Shown piece after piece: positions 44,098 through 52,064 of a stretch of 64,000 bases of DNA. Every line of letters starts with the position of its first letter. Within the stretch, counting starts at the first letter, position 1. A program made the position numbers and the translations under genes. Under the pieces are notes generated by a model. That model ran no database searches, was not told the origin of the DNA, and saw nothing but the letters and a program-made list of their open reading frames with translations. Source of the DNA: Hamadaea flava (GTDB lineage Bacteria; Actinomycetota; Actinomycetes; Mycobacteriales; Micromonosporaceae); contig NZ_JAMZDZ010000001.1 of NCBI RefSeq assembly GCF_024172085.1, positions 5,704,001-5,768,000 of the forward strand. Reading direction: 5' to 3'.

Positions 44098-47000
44098 TCA
44101 GGGCTTCGGTGCCGCCTTCGCGCGTTCGAGCACCTCCTCGGAGGTCAGCGGTCCGCTCGGGTGGTGGCTCAGGCACATCGGCACCGAGACCTGCTGGCAG
44201 GGCACCCCTTCGCCCATCGCATAGAAGTGCCCGGTACGCAGCAGCCCGACATCGCTTACGCGTCCGCCTTTCGCCTGAGCCAGCTCCTTGGCGGCGCTGA
44301 TCTGGACCGGGCTGTTGAGGAACCCGTAGAAGTGGGTGGCCGCGTTGCCCACGATGCGGTTGTGGAGTCCGCGTGGGGCCTGCGTCGCGAAGATGAGGCC
44401 CAGCCCGTACTTGCGCGCCTGGCTCGCCAAAGCCAAGCTGCTTTCGGTGCACGCGGTCACCGCGCCGGCGGGAGCGAAGATCTGCGCTTCATCCATGACG
44501 AACAACCCGCCGAGCGGGCGATCGTTTGCGGGGTTGCGCTTGATCCAGCTGAACAGGGCCATCTGCAACTGATTGACGAAACTCTGTCGCTGTTCGTCAC
44601 TGGGCAGGCCGATCAGGCTGATGAGGGAGATCCGCGCACGTTTGCCCTTCGCCGGAGTCAGCAGGGCCGCCGGGTCCAAGGACACGCCTGATCCACCGAA
44701 CAACGGATCGTTGATCTTCGCGGCGGTGAGCGTCTGCGCCATCTCGTATGCGAGCTCGCGCGCCTTCCCCAAGGTCGTGACACCGTCGGGAAGGTCGTTG
44801 AGGATGTCCACGAGCCCGTCGAGATGGTTCCCGCCGCTTTTGGCGAAGTGGGCGAGCGCCTCCCGCAGGACTGCGCGTCCCCGGTCCATCTTGGCCGTGT
44901 TGCCGCCCATCCGGGCACGCGGGGCCAACGCGGAGACTGCGCTGTCGAGCGCGAGCCCGAACTCATCCGGGTCGTCGATGATCGCCCCGAAATCCGGCAG
45001 CGGCTGAAGGCTCAGCGGTCGCCCGGCTTCGCGACGCGGGGTCCAGACCACCACGTCCGTGGTGTCGAGATACCTGCGTGCGCGTTCCTCGTCGTCGGGT
45101 GCCCAGCCCTCCGGCGGGTGCGGCCATGGATCACCGAGCCGGGCCAGGTCGTTGTTGGGGTCCAAGGCGATCGTCGACACGCCCTGCAGGGCGCATTCCT
45201 CGATGAGCCGGCGGATCAGGACGGTCTTGCCCGACCCGGACCCGGCGAAGATGGCGACGTGCTTGCGCAGGTCGCGAAGGTTGACCGCGACCTGCTGCCC
45301 GCCGTCGACTGCCGAGCCGACGGCAATCGCCGCGTCGTCGTCGACGGCTACGGTGGCGTCGCTGATCGTCTGGCGGGCAGGTGGGGCGGAGTTCGTGTCC
45401 GGAACGTCCTCAGGGCTGGCTGCCGACCCAGGACGGCCACTCGGTCCGTGCGGCTCCGGCGGCTGAGCCAGAACGATGCCGGTATCCGGCGGCGAACCGA
45501 AGATCTCCGTGAAGATGCCGGTTCGGCTGGCGGGCCGGCGATCGGCCAGCCACTGGTCGAAGCCCGGCTCGTCCTCCGCCAGCATCTTGCCGAGGGCGTG
45601 GAAGGTTTTGAGGTCGTCCTCGGCGATCTTCGTCAGCATGCCGCCGTCCGTCTCGAATCGCTCGCGCCGCTTGCGGCACACCGGTCCGTTGGGCCAAGGC
45701 ACGTTTCGCAGGAGGACCGCCCGTCGTTGGGGCACCTGCGGATCGAGTGCCGCCGACAGCGTCAGCCGCGCCAATCGGGGGAGGACGGCAGCGTGATGCT
45801 TCTTCGCGAGCCCGCGGAAGGACCAGACGCCGAAGTCCTCGGCCTCCTCGTCGAACGATTCACGGAGCGTGGCGTGGGTCGCCGTGTTGGCCCCACCGTC
45901 GACGGCGACGGTGAACCGGCGTTGTTCGCTCTCGCTCTTCTCGCGGATCCAGGCCTGCAGTCCTGAGCCCAGCAACTGGGGCATCTCTCGGTCTTCCAGC
46001 TCCGCGTCGAGGGCTCGTTCGATCGACGCGTGCTTACGATGAGCGGCGAACTGCTGATCAAAGTAGGCCATGCGCTGGGAATCGGCCCCGGTTGCATCGA
46101 CAACAGCCGGGTCGGTCGAGCGCTTGAGAGCGTGCTCGAAGTCCGCCAGCGGGATGACTCGGCCAAGCCGGACGCATTCTCGGACGTGCGCGTCGATTCG
46201 TTGCAGCAGCTGCCTCGGGGTGTAGTCCGGGGCCGACTCGAACGCGGACGGCAGCACCGGCCACGTGGGTTGTGGCGGCTCAAAGCCCGCCACTTCGAAC
46301 TTGCGCTTGAAGTGTGCGCTCACGAGTTCACGACCGAGTTCAGCCGACGGAATGCGGCTCAGCGGTGATTCGCGGTGGAAGCGGTCGGCGATCGACCCGA
46401 GTGTGTTCTTGCAGATCAAATCCCAGGTCGTGGTGAGACAGGAGACCAGGAGAACCGTTCGCCGCAGCTTCTCGCGCGCGTCCATGAGTCCCTGGCCCAC
46501 GTCTTCCAGCAGCTGAGTCACCTCGGTGGGTTCGCCCTCGGCGAGGTCGACGTGCTTTTGCAGCGAAGCTCGTCGCACTTGGGCCATGGTGGCGTCGACC
46601 TGGTCCAGCGCGAAGACCGTCGGTCCGCTCAACGCCACCAGCAGCGAGAGCTCTTCGACGACGTCGCGGGGAGGCTTGGGCTTGGAAGGCAGACGCCAGC
46701 GGGTGCGCTCTTCGGCATCAGCATCCTCGACGTTGCAGCGCAGATGGCCCTCACCCAGATCCTGCAGGTTGTTGTCCCAAGCGTTTCGCAAGATCATGGC
46801 CCGGAGCGTCTGATGGCAGCGTCGCCCCAGCTCCGGGTGTGCGTACCGAAATCTGTCGATGAAGTCGTCCAGGCCGTCGCGGGTCAACGGCCGACGCCCC
46901 AGGATCTGGTCGCGAACGTCGATGGACACCAGCGCCTGATCGCAGAAGGCGTCGAGGAGTCTGCTCAGCTGGTTCGGATGCCCGACGGTCGGCCGCGCGA

Positions 47001-47328
47001 AACCGTCGATGAATGCCTGGATCAGGCAATCCCAGAAGTCCCCCTGGGGGACCCCCAGAAGGAAGAAGTAGCCGCCGTCGGCCTGGACCTGGCGCCGGAT
47101 GGAACTGAGGAGATGGGTCTTCCCGGCCCCGGGTCGGCCTTCCAGGACGATTCCCAGCGGGTTCGCCCCCGGGCTGAGTTTGGCCGCGGCGAAGGCGGTC
47201 AGGATCCCGTCGGCCGCTTGCCGGTTGAGGCCGGCGACGTGGACGTCGGGCCCGGTCCAGACGTCCTCCTGCATGGGGGCCCACTCGAACCGGAGTTGTT
47301 GCAGCGCTCGTAGTTCATGCCCGTTCAT
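44098..47328 (-). CDS. Dual P-loop ATPase: N-terminal AAA-like and C-terminal HerA/VirB4-like
   Basis: A 1076-residue cytosolic protein with two nucleotide-binding sites. First domain: Walker A GRPGAGKT (64-71, Lys70) and a Walker-B-like TVFALDQVD (about 238-245). About 350-640 is a helical middle region with no family I recognise. Second domain: Walker A GSGSGKT (696-702, Lys701), Walker B LFVMDEAQ (942-949) and FATQAPRGLHNRIVGNAATHF, typical of HerA/FtsK-like translocases. HerA-like pumps recur in phage-defence systems with nucleases or effectors. ATG overlaps the stop of the preceding gene (ATGA), making a two-gene unit. No nuclease motif is visible in it, so the effector is unclear. Confidence 0.8.
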   Translation of the reverse strand: MNGHELRALQQLRFEWAPMQEDVWTGPDVHVAGLNRQAADGILTAFAAAKLSPGANPLGIVLEGRPGAGKTHLLSSIRRQVQADGGYFFLLGVPQGDFWDCLIQAFIDGFARPTVGHPNQLSRLLDAFCDQALVSIDVRDQILGRRPLTRDGLDDFIDRFRYAHPELGRRCHQTLRAMILRNAWDNNLQDLGEGHLRCNVEDADAEERTRWRLPSKPKPPRDVVEELSLLVALSGPTVFALDQVDATMAQVRRASLQKHVDLAEGEPTEVTQLLEDVGQGLMDAREKLRRTVLLVSCLTTTWDLICKNTLGSIADRFHRESPLSRIPSAELGRELVSAHFKRKFEVAGFEPPQPTWPVLPSAFESAPDYTPRQLLQRIDAHVRECVRLGRVIPLADFEHALKRSTDPAVVDATGADSQRMAYFDQQFAAHRKHASIERALDAELEDREMPQLLGSGLQAWIREKSESEQRRFTVAVDGGANTATHATLRESFDEEAEDFGVWSFRGLAKKHHAAVLPRLARLTLSAALDPQVPQRRAVLLRNVPWPNGPVCRKRRERFETDGGMLTKIAEDDLKTFHALGKMLAEDEPGFDQWLADRRPASRTGIFTEIFGSPPDTGIVLAQPPEPHGPSGRPGSAASPEDVPDTNSAPPARQTISDATVAVDDDAAIAVGSAVDGGQQVAVNLRDLRKHVAIFAGSGSGKTVLIRRLIEECALQGVSTIALDPNNDLARLGDPWPHPPEGWAPDDEERARRYLDTTDVVVWTPRREAGRPLSLQPLPDFGAIIDDPDEFGLALDSAVSALAPRARMGGNTAKMDRGRAVLREALAHFAKSGGNHLDGLVDILNDLPDGVTTLGKARELAYEMAQTLTAAKINDPLFGGSGVSLDPAALLTPAKGKRARISLISLIGLPSDEQRQSFVNQLQMALFSWIKRNPANDRPLGGLFVMDEAQIFAPAGAVTACTESSLALASQARKYGLGLIFATQAPRGLHNRIVGNAATHFYGFLNSPVQISAAKELAQAKGGRVSDVGLLRTGHFYAMGEGVPCQQVSVPMCLSHHPSGPLTSEEVLERAKAAPKP

Positions 47329-48017
47329 CGATGCCCCACCGTGATGAAGTGCATGTCCTCACCGCCGATGCTCAAGGCCGCCGTACGGACTTCGGGAGTG
47401 AGTGCCTTGCGGTTCGGATCCGGCTCGAGCTGGATCGAACGCCGCCGGTCCAGCAACTTCAACGCCTTGTCGAGATCGGCACGATCGACATGCGACAGCG
47501 CGCCACGTAGCCGAACGAGGCTGACGAGATCGCCATGTTGACGGCTGAGGTTCGCGTACGCCGCCATGATCTCGGCCTCCACGCCGTCCGCCTGCTGAAC
47601 CGGCACGGCCGGCCGCGGTTCGCCGGCATCCTCGGGATGAAACACCCGCTCCTCGTCGAGGCCGTAGTCGCGGATGACGCGATCCAAGAGCTTTCCGATC
47701 GCGTAGAGCAGGCGCACATCGGCGACCGAGCCCTTCGCATCGGCCGGAGCCGGCTCGGCGAGGAGGGCCCGTGCGTGGCGGCGGCCCTCCGGCGTCAGCT
47801 GATGGAAGTAGGTTCCGCCCGCCTTCGTGACCTCGCCCTTGGCGTTCCTGCGTACGACCTCGACGAGGCCCGCCGCCCCGAGGACGTCGCGGCCGGCCTT
47901 CGCGACCCGCACCCGGAACCGCTCGTAAAGCATGGGGTCCGTGATCTCTTTCTCCGGCATCAGGAGCAATGCGATGAGGGCGAGGCGAATGGACGGTTTC
48001 AGCTCAGCGTTCGGCAT
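47325..48017 (-). CDS. Winged-helix-like partner protein of the dual ATPase
   Basis: A 230-residue soluble protein. The first 90 residues have a winged-helix pattern (IRLALIALLLMPEKEITDPMLYERFRVRVAKAGRDVLGAAGLVEVV, then a Lys/Gly wing and FHQLTPEGRRHARALL). The C-terminal half is helical with VSLVRLRGALSHVDRADLDKAL. No catalytic motif seen. Four-base overlap with the ATPase gene points to a fixed partnership, for example a DNA-binding adaptor or repressor. Its start borders the 500-bp non-coding gap. ATG 48017 has AGAGAAG upstream. Confidence 0.7.
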   Translation of the reverse strand: MPNAELKPSIRLALIALLLMPEKEITDPMLYERFRVRVAKAGRDVLGAAGLVEVVRRNAKGEVTKAGGTYFHQLTPEGRRHARALLAEPAPADAKGSVADVRLLYAIGKLLDRVIRDYGLDEERVFHPEDAGEPRPAVPVQQADGVEAEIMAAYANLSRQHGDLVSLVRLRGALSHVDRADLDKALKLLDRRRSIQLEPDPNRKALTPEVRTAALSIGGEDMHFITVGHR

Positions 48018-48354
48018 GGAATGTCTTCTCTCGGCGAGGGGGAGGAACGGTGCTGATTCGGCGAAGTCGCCCGTGTGACGTTACGGGGTGTGGACCGTCT
48101 GGGAACTGGCCGCGCGTACGCCGAAAAATCGCCGACCGTCCTTTGGCGACGTAGGCGACTTGGTGGAACGCGACCGAGTCGAATAGCCGCTGACTGTTGA
48201 TCGATCCGGTATGGATCGACTACGTCGTCGATTGCCAAGGGGTTATCTCCTTGCGTCGATCTGCAAAGCCCTTCAACGTACAGCAGATGCACGGCGCTGA
48301 ATTGTCAGATCTTGAACAGTTGACGACTGGCACTTGTGGACAGCAAGCGCCTCG
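48018..48354. other. Non-coding divergent region of the defence island, left part
   Basis: No convincing gene is present here. The sequence is visibly richer in A and T than its surroundings. It holds a short inverted repeat, TCGATCC-N5-GGATCGA (48201-48219), and presumably the promoter of the leftward winged-helix/ATPase unit, which I cannot place with confidence. Confidence 0.5.
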
Positions 48355-48361
48355 TTGACGG

Positions 48362-48391
48362 TTGACGCGACCGACCGTGAAGGTGCAGATT
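48362..48391 (+). promoter_or_regulatory. Candidate promoter for the abi leader RNA
   Basis: TTGACG (48362-48367) and CAGATT (48386-48391) are separated by 18 bp. A second TTGACG lies just upstream at 48355. The -10 match is only partial, so this is tentative. Transcription would start near 48398. Confidence 0.35.
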
Positions 48392-48397
48392 GAGGAT

Positions 48398-48484
48398 CCT
48401 CGCGACGGCGACCGTCGGCGGGCGGGGGACGTAAAGAGGCCCCGGGGACATAACCGCAAGGGTCATCGGTCGCTCCGGGGCTTT
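48398..48484 (+). ncRNA. Candidate structured leader RNA upstream of the HEPN/Abi gene
   Basis: A GC-rich, non-coding stretch ends with a strong stem: GCCCCGG (48439-48445) pairs with CCGGGGC (48475-48481), followed by TTTG. Flanking AAAG/CTTT can extend the stem across a small bulge. The large loop can itself fold (ACCG/CGGT). The stem ends 39 nt before the abi start codon. A family called abiF RNA is known beside Abi genes of other bacteria, so a regulatory or antitoxin RNA is plausible. Boundaries are guesses. Confidence 0.35.
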
Positions 48485-48520
48485 GATGCGAACCATACAC
48501 CTACGCCGGGGAAGGGTGCA

Positions 48521-49186
48521 ATGACGATCAACGACGGCTGGTACGAGTCATACCTGGGCAGCGACCGTCTCGCTCGGTTCCTGGCCGGGGTGCGCCAAGA
48601 TCGGGGGCGAGTCGGGGCACTCGTCGACTGGGATCGGGAAATGCGCGGGGAATTGCAGAAGATGCTCGGTGAATGGGAGATTGCCTTGCGCAATGCCTAC
48701 GACCGGGCCATCAGCGGTTGGTGGACCGGCGAACAGCATTGGCTGTTGGATCCGGCCAGTCCGGTGAACCGCGAGATAATGCACCGCTCGGAAGACCTCA
48801 ACCGGATCTCTCGCAACTCCATTAAGAAGGCGGTGCAGCGCACCAGGCCCGGCGATCCGATCGGGCGGGTCATCGCCAATCTTTCGCTGGACTTCTGGCG
48901 CTATCTGTCGGTCACGGCCCGGGAGAAGACGCTGTGGGTGCCGGCTTTGCATCGGGCCTTCCCCAAAGGCAGCGACCGGGCCCAGATCGACCGGCAGATC
49001 GACAGCCTGTATCGGCTCCGCAATCGCGTCGCCCATCACGAGCCGATCTTTCATAAGCCGATCGTTCCGTTGACCACCAGCCTCGTCCACAACTGCGAGC
49101 TGGTACGCCCGGAACTGGCTGACACGATCGTGGGTCGGGGAACCGTCAAGCAATTGTGGGGCGACCGCCCGATCGAACTGCGATGA
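48521..49186 (+). CDS. Abi-like (Abi_2/AbiD/AbiF-type) HEPN protein
   Basis: A 221-residue helical protein of the abortive-infection Abi_2 type. The C-terminal signature SLYRLRNRVAHHEPIF (162-177) holds the HEPN ribonuclease motif R-x4-H as Arg167...His172. WDREMRGELQKMLGEWEIALRNAY (about 37-60) is the N-terminal conserved helix pair. HEPN proteins of this kind act as RNA-cutting toxins in phage defence. ATG 48521 follows GAAGGG; upstream in-frame sequence is the leader region. Only 13 bp separate its stop from the ATPase gene, so it is the first gene of a three-gene operon. Confidence 0.82.
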   Translation: MTINDGWYESYLGSDRLARFLAGVRQDRGRVGALVDWDREMRGELQKMLGEWEIALRNAYDRAISGWWTGEQHWLLDPASPVNREIMHRSEDLNRISRNSIKKAVQRTRPGDPIGRVIANLSLDFWRYLSVTAREKTLWVPALHRAFPKGSDRAQIDRQIDSLYRLRNRVAHHEPIFHKPIVPLTTSLVHNCELVRPELADTIVGRGTVKQLWGDRPIELR

Positions 49187-49199
49187 ACGGATTCCTCTC

Positions 49200-50474
49200 G
49201 TGCTGAAGAGCGTTCGCTTCGCCAATTATCGATGCTTCCGGGATCGGCAGGGTCTGGACATCCGGCCGGTGACCGTCGTGCTGGGCAAGAACAACTCCGG
49301 AAAGAGCGCGTTCACTCGGGCCGCCATCGTCCTGCAGACCGGGTTTCCCGGCGGCGGGGGCGAGCCTGCTGCCACGCCGTTGGACCTCGATCGGCTCGGT
49401 GACACGATGCCGGTCTTCACCGATCTGGTGCACCGGCACGATGAGCGGGGCACCATCGAGGTGGGGCTGGCTTTCGACGACAATCGCGTGCAGTCGATCG
49501 AGGCACACGTCCGGAATCTGGACGACGCGTGTCTCCAGGTGGTCTCGTATCTGCGCCTCAGCATGAGCCACGGCACGTGGACGCTCACCTGGACCGGATC
49601 TTCGGACGTCTATGAGCAGCTCTGGGTCGCGAACGGTGGGGGTCAACGGTCGACCACCGGGCCGATCTCGTTCCAGGGCCTCGTGCCACGGTATCTACCT
49701 CGCGAGATCCTCGACCGTGACGATGGCTTCGACCTCGCCCGGCACTGCGCTGAGGCGTATGGGCGGATCCGCTATATGTCCCCGTTTCGTGAGGCCCTGC
49801 GGCGCGAGCACTACCTGCCCGTCGGCGTACCCCGGAGTGTCGGCGACCGGGGTCAGCACTTCGCCGCGGTCCTGGCGCACGACCAGGTCCGGGGCAACGG
49901 CGAGATCCGCCGGCGCGTCAACGAGATGATGCGAGAGGTCCTCCCGGACTGGACCCTGGACGAGGTTCCGGACGGCCGGCTCTTCACAACCGTTCTGCGG
50001 TCCAGGCGCGACGGCGAACTCGTGGTCAATGTCGCGGACGCCGGATCCGGTGTCGTCCAGCTCTTGCCGATCTTGGTACAGCAAGCGCTCGACAGCGTCA
50101 CCGGCAGACCGGAGCGGACCCTGTACATCGTTGAGGAACCCGAGTTGCACCTGCATCCCGCCGCGCACGCTCAGCTGGCGGACCAGTACCTGAACGCGGC
50201 GAGGCTGACGGGCAACCGGTTCCTCATCGAGACGCACAGCGAGGCGCTGCTCCTTCGGCTGCGCCGGAGAATCGCCGAGGGCACGAGTACGCCCGACGAC
50301 GTGGGGATCTATTTCGTCCACCACGACGGGCGCGCGTCCTCCGCGCAGCAGATCGTCATCGATGAGCTGGGGCAGCTGAGTTTCTGGCCGGACGGCATCT
50401 TCACCGAGGACTTCGAGGAAGTTCGCGCCCTCGCGGCCGCGCAGATGCGGAGGTCGGGCCTCAATGTTGCTTGA
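49200..50474 (+). CDS. OLD/AriA-like AAA ATPase (DUF3696-type C-terminus)
   Basis: A 424-residue ABC-type ATPase of the RecF/SMC-like group. Walker A is GKNNSGKS (29-36), the signature-like loop is ADAGSGVVQLLPIL (279-292), Walker B is LYIVEEPELHLHP (308-320) and the H-loop is ETHSEALL (344-351, His346). The C-terminal SFWPDGIFTEDFEEV resembles the DUF3696 domain. It lacks its own TOPRIM domain, which is instead in the next gene, as in PARIS (AriA plus AriB) rather than in single-chain OLD nucleases. GTG start lies 13 bp after the abi stop; its end overlaps the next gene by 11 bp. Confidence 0.85.
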   Translation: MLKSVRFANYRCFRDRQGLDIRPVTVVLGKNNSGKSAFTRAAIVLQTGFPGGGGEPAATPLDLDRLGDTMPVFTDLVHRHDERGTIEVGLAFDDNRVQSIEAHVRNLDDACLQVVSYLRLSMSHGTWTLTWTGSSDVYEQLWVANGGGQRSTTGPISFQGLVPRYLPREILDRDDGFDLARHCAEAYGRIRYMSPFREALRREHYLPVGVPRSVGDRGQHFAAVLAHDQVRGNGEIRRRVNEMMREVLPDWTLDEVPDGRLFTTVLRSRRDGELVVNVADAGSGVVQLLPILVQQALDSVTGRPERTLYIVEEPELHLHPAAHAQLADQYLNAARLTGNRFLIETHSEALLLRLRRRIAEGTSTPDDVGIYFVHHDGRASSAQQIVIDELGQLSFWPDGIFTEDFEEVRALAAAQMRRSGLNVA

Positions 50475-51390
50475 ACTCGACGCCGAGGTCTTCGCAAGTC
50501 ACGAAGATCCGAATCAACGATTGATCTTCACCTTGATCGGCTTCATGGTGGACGGCCGCCACCGGTGGTTCCCGCGTCCGGAGGTCGCCAAGATCGCCGA
50601 GGTCTACCTGGAGAAGCACTTCCCGACGATGACGATCTGGCACGAGTACCTGCGGAACGCGTCCACGGCCTCGGCTTGGCAGACGCCCAGCTCGCGGCCG
50701 GTAGTGCAGGTCACCGTCGGCTCCCTTGAACCGGTGACGAAGGACCTCGGTAGGCCCGCGATCGTCCTCGTGGAGAACGGGCGAAACGACGGCAGCTTCC
50801 TCAAAGCCGTATTCGCCGCGTATGACCCGTCGCTCGCCGAGGCGGAACGCTTGGAGTGGCTCCACATCGACCACTCAGGTGGGACCGGTGATCAGCGCTA
50901 TCTGGCCGATGAGCATGCGAGGCGGTTCACCGAGATCTGCCGAGTCATCGTGGTCAAGGACAACGACGAGGGCGTCACGGGGTCTGCCTTCGAAGACGAG
51001 TCCGCGGACTGGCCGCCGCAGCAGCCGCGCATACACATGTGGCATCGGCTGGAGGTCGAGAACTACCTGCCAGACAAGGTTCTGATCGAGTCGACTCATC
51101 CAGACGCGCAAGCCATGATCAGCCATCTACGGAGGATGAACAGCGAGCAGCAGCGCCTCATGGACATGAAAGGCGGCCTGAACAAGGCGACCAAGGCGGC
51201 CCAGAAGGAGGCGTTCAAGAGCCTCAGCCCGGACCTCCGCCGGGCCTGGCGTACCGGCTTCGCCAAGCAGTTCCCCAGTCCGCTCGTCCCGGAATCCATC
51301 ACGCTGACCGTCGACGACTTCGCTCGGCTAGGCCCGGATGTCCACTACGAGCTGACGGAACTCCTGGCGAGAATTCGCAACCTGACCTAG
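50464..51390 (+). CDS. TOPRIM/DUF4435-like putative nuclease partner
   Basis: A 308-residue protein with a TOPRIM-like pattern: Glu104 in IVLVENGRNDGSF (95-112), Asp166 and Asp168 in VIVVKDNDEG, and HRLEVENYLPD (194-204), the usual third motif of DUF4435 and OLD-type TOPRIM proteins. Such proteins are the nuclease arm of PARIS-type defence. The first 95 residues and the C-terminal Lys-rich helices (about 230-265) are not recognised. ATG overlaps the ATPase end by 11 bp, so the two are translationally coupled. Family assignment is by motif only. Confidence 0.72.
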   Translation: MLLELDAEVFASHEDPNQRLIFTLIGFMVDGRHRWFPRPEVAKIAEVYLEKHFPTMTIWHEYLRNASTASAWQTPSSRPVVQVTVGSLEPVTKDLGRPAIVLVENGRNDGSFLKAVFAAYDPSLAEAERLEWLHIDHSGGTGDQRYLADEHARRFTEICRVIVVKDNDEGVTGSAFEDESADWPPQQPRIHMWHRLEVENYLPDKVLIESTHPDAQAMISHLRRMNSEQQRLMDMKGGLNKATKAAQKEAFKSLSPDLRRAWRTGFAKQFPSPLVPESITLTVDDFARLGPDVHYELTELLARIRNLT

Positions 51391-51430
51391 CCGAACGGAC
51401 GCGTTCGACCAGGTGGATACGCCGTCTCGG

Positions 51431-51982
51431 TCAGAAGTGATCCACGGCGGCGACCCGCAGGACCCGTGATCCCTCCAGCGTCGTGATCGCACACGACGGC
51501 ACGCCCTGCTCCAGTAACACTCGCGGGACCTGGTCGTCGCCGAGGAGCGTACGCAGCATGTCGGTCGTCACGCCGCCATGGCTCACCGCGACCACCGGAC
51601 CCGGCATGTCCACAACGGACTGCACGAACGCGATCAGCCGCGCGGCCGCCCGATGCGACGAATCACCGGTGCGCGGCGCGAAATCGCGTACGCGAGTCGC
51701 CCGATCCCAGTCCGCCAGAAACTCCGCGAGCGGCTGCCGGCCGTCCCAGTTCATCCGCTCCGCCAGCCGCCGATCCTCGACCACCTCGACACCGAGGGCG
51801 TCAGCGATCGGCCGAGCAGTCTGCAGCGCACGCCGCAACGGGCTGCTGAACACCGCGCGTACGCCATGATGGCTGAGCATCTCAGCAGTACGCGACGCCT
51901 GTTCGCGGCCTAATTCGGTCAGCTCGGGATCGCCCGGCTCGGATTGCCTCTCGGCATGCTGGACGAGATACACGACAGCCAC
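51431..51982 (-). CDS. Histidine-phosphatase-family protein with altered RHG motif
   Basis: A 183-residue phosphoglycerate-mutase-like protein. The catalytic motif normally reading R-H-G is Q-H-A here (VYLVQHAERQ), so the nucleophile His remains but the flanking Arg is Gln. The rest is conserved: VFSSPLRRALQTARPIA, the Glu-bearing RLAERMNWDG and the second His in VAVSHGGV. Either a subfamily with a modified phosphate pocket or a binding protein. GTG 51982 chosen at the conserved N-terminus. It lies just outside the defence operon and converges on it. Confidence 0.8.
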   Translation of the reverse strand: MAVVYLVQHAERQSEPGDPELTELGREQASRTAEMLSHHGVRAVFSSPLRRALQTARPIADALGVEVVEDRRLAERMNWDGRQPLAEFLADWDRATRVRDFAPRTGDSSHRAAARLIAFVQSVVDMPGPVVAVSHGGVTTDMLRTLLGDDQVPRVLLEQGVPSCAITTLEGSRVLRVAAVDHF

Positions 51983-52064
51983 CCTGGCAGCCTTTCGCAC
52001 CAGGGGCGCCGTTGCGACCGAATTCTGTTGGTACCTTTCGTGAACGTGGCCTCCGACGAGCCCG

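Noticed and set aside
44098-48017. Conjugation or integrative-element genes (VirB4/TraB-like ATPase)
   Set aside because: No relaxase, integrase, pilus genes or attachment repeats are nearby, so plasmid transfer is unlikely.
48362-48520. N-terminal extension of the Abi-like protein by 53 residues
   Set aside because: The extension is Arg/Gly/Asp-rich without conserved features, includes the GC-rich hairpin, and has no ribosome site, whereas ATG 48521 has GAAGGG upstream.
49200-51390. Firm naming of the ATPase/TOPRIM pair as PARIS (ariA/ariB)
   Set aside because: Motif order and gene order fit, but the resemblance is by eye only; OLD- or other ATPase/TOPRIM pairs remain possible, so no gene symbols were given.
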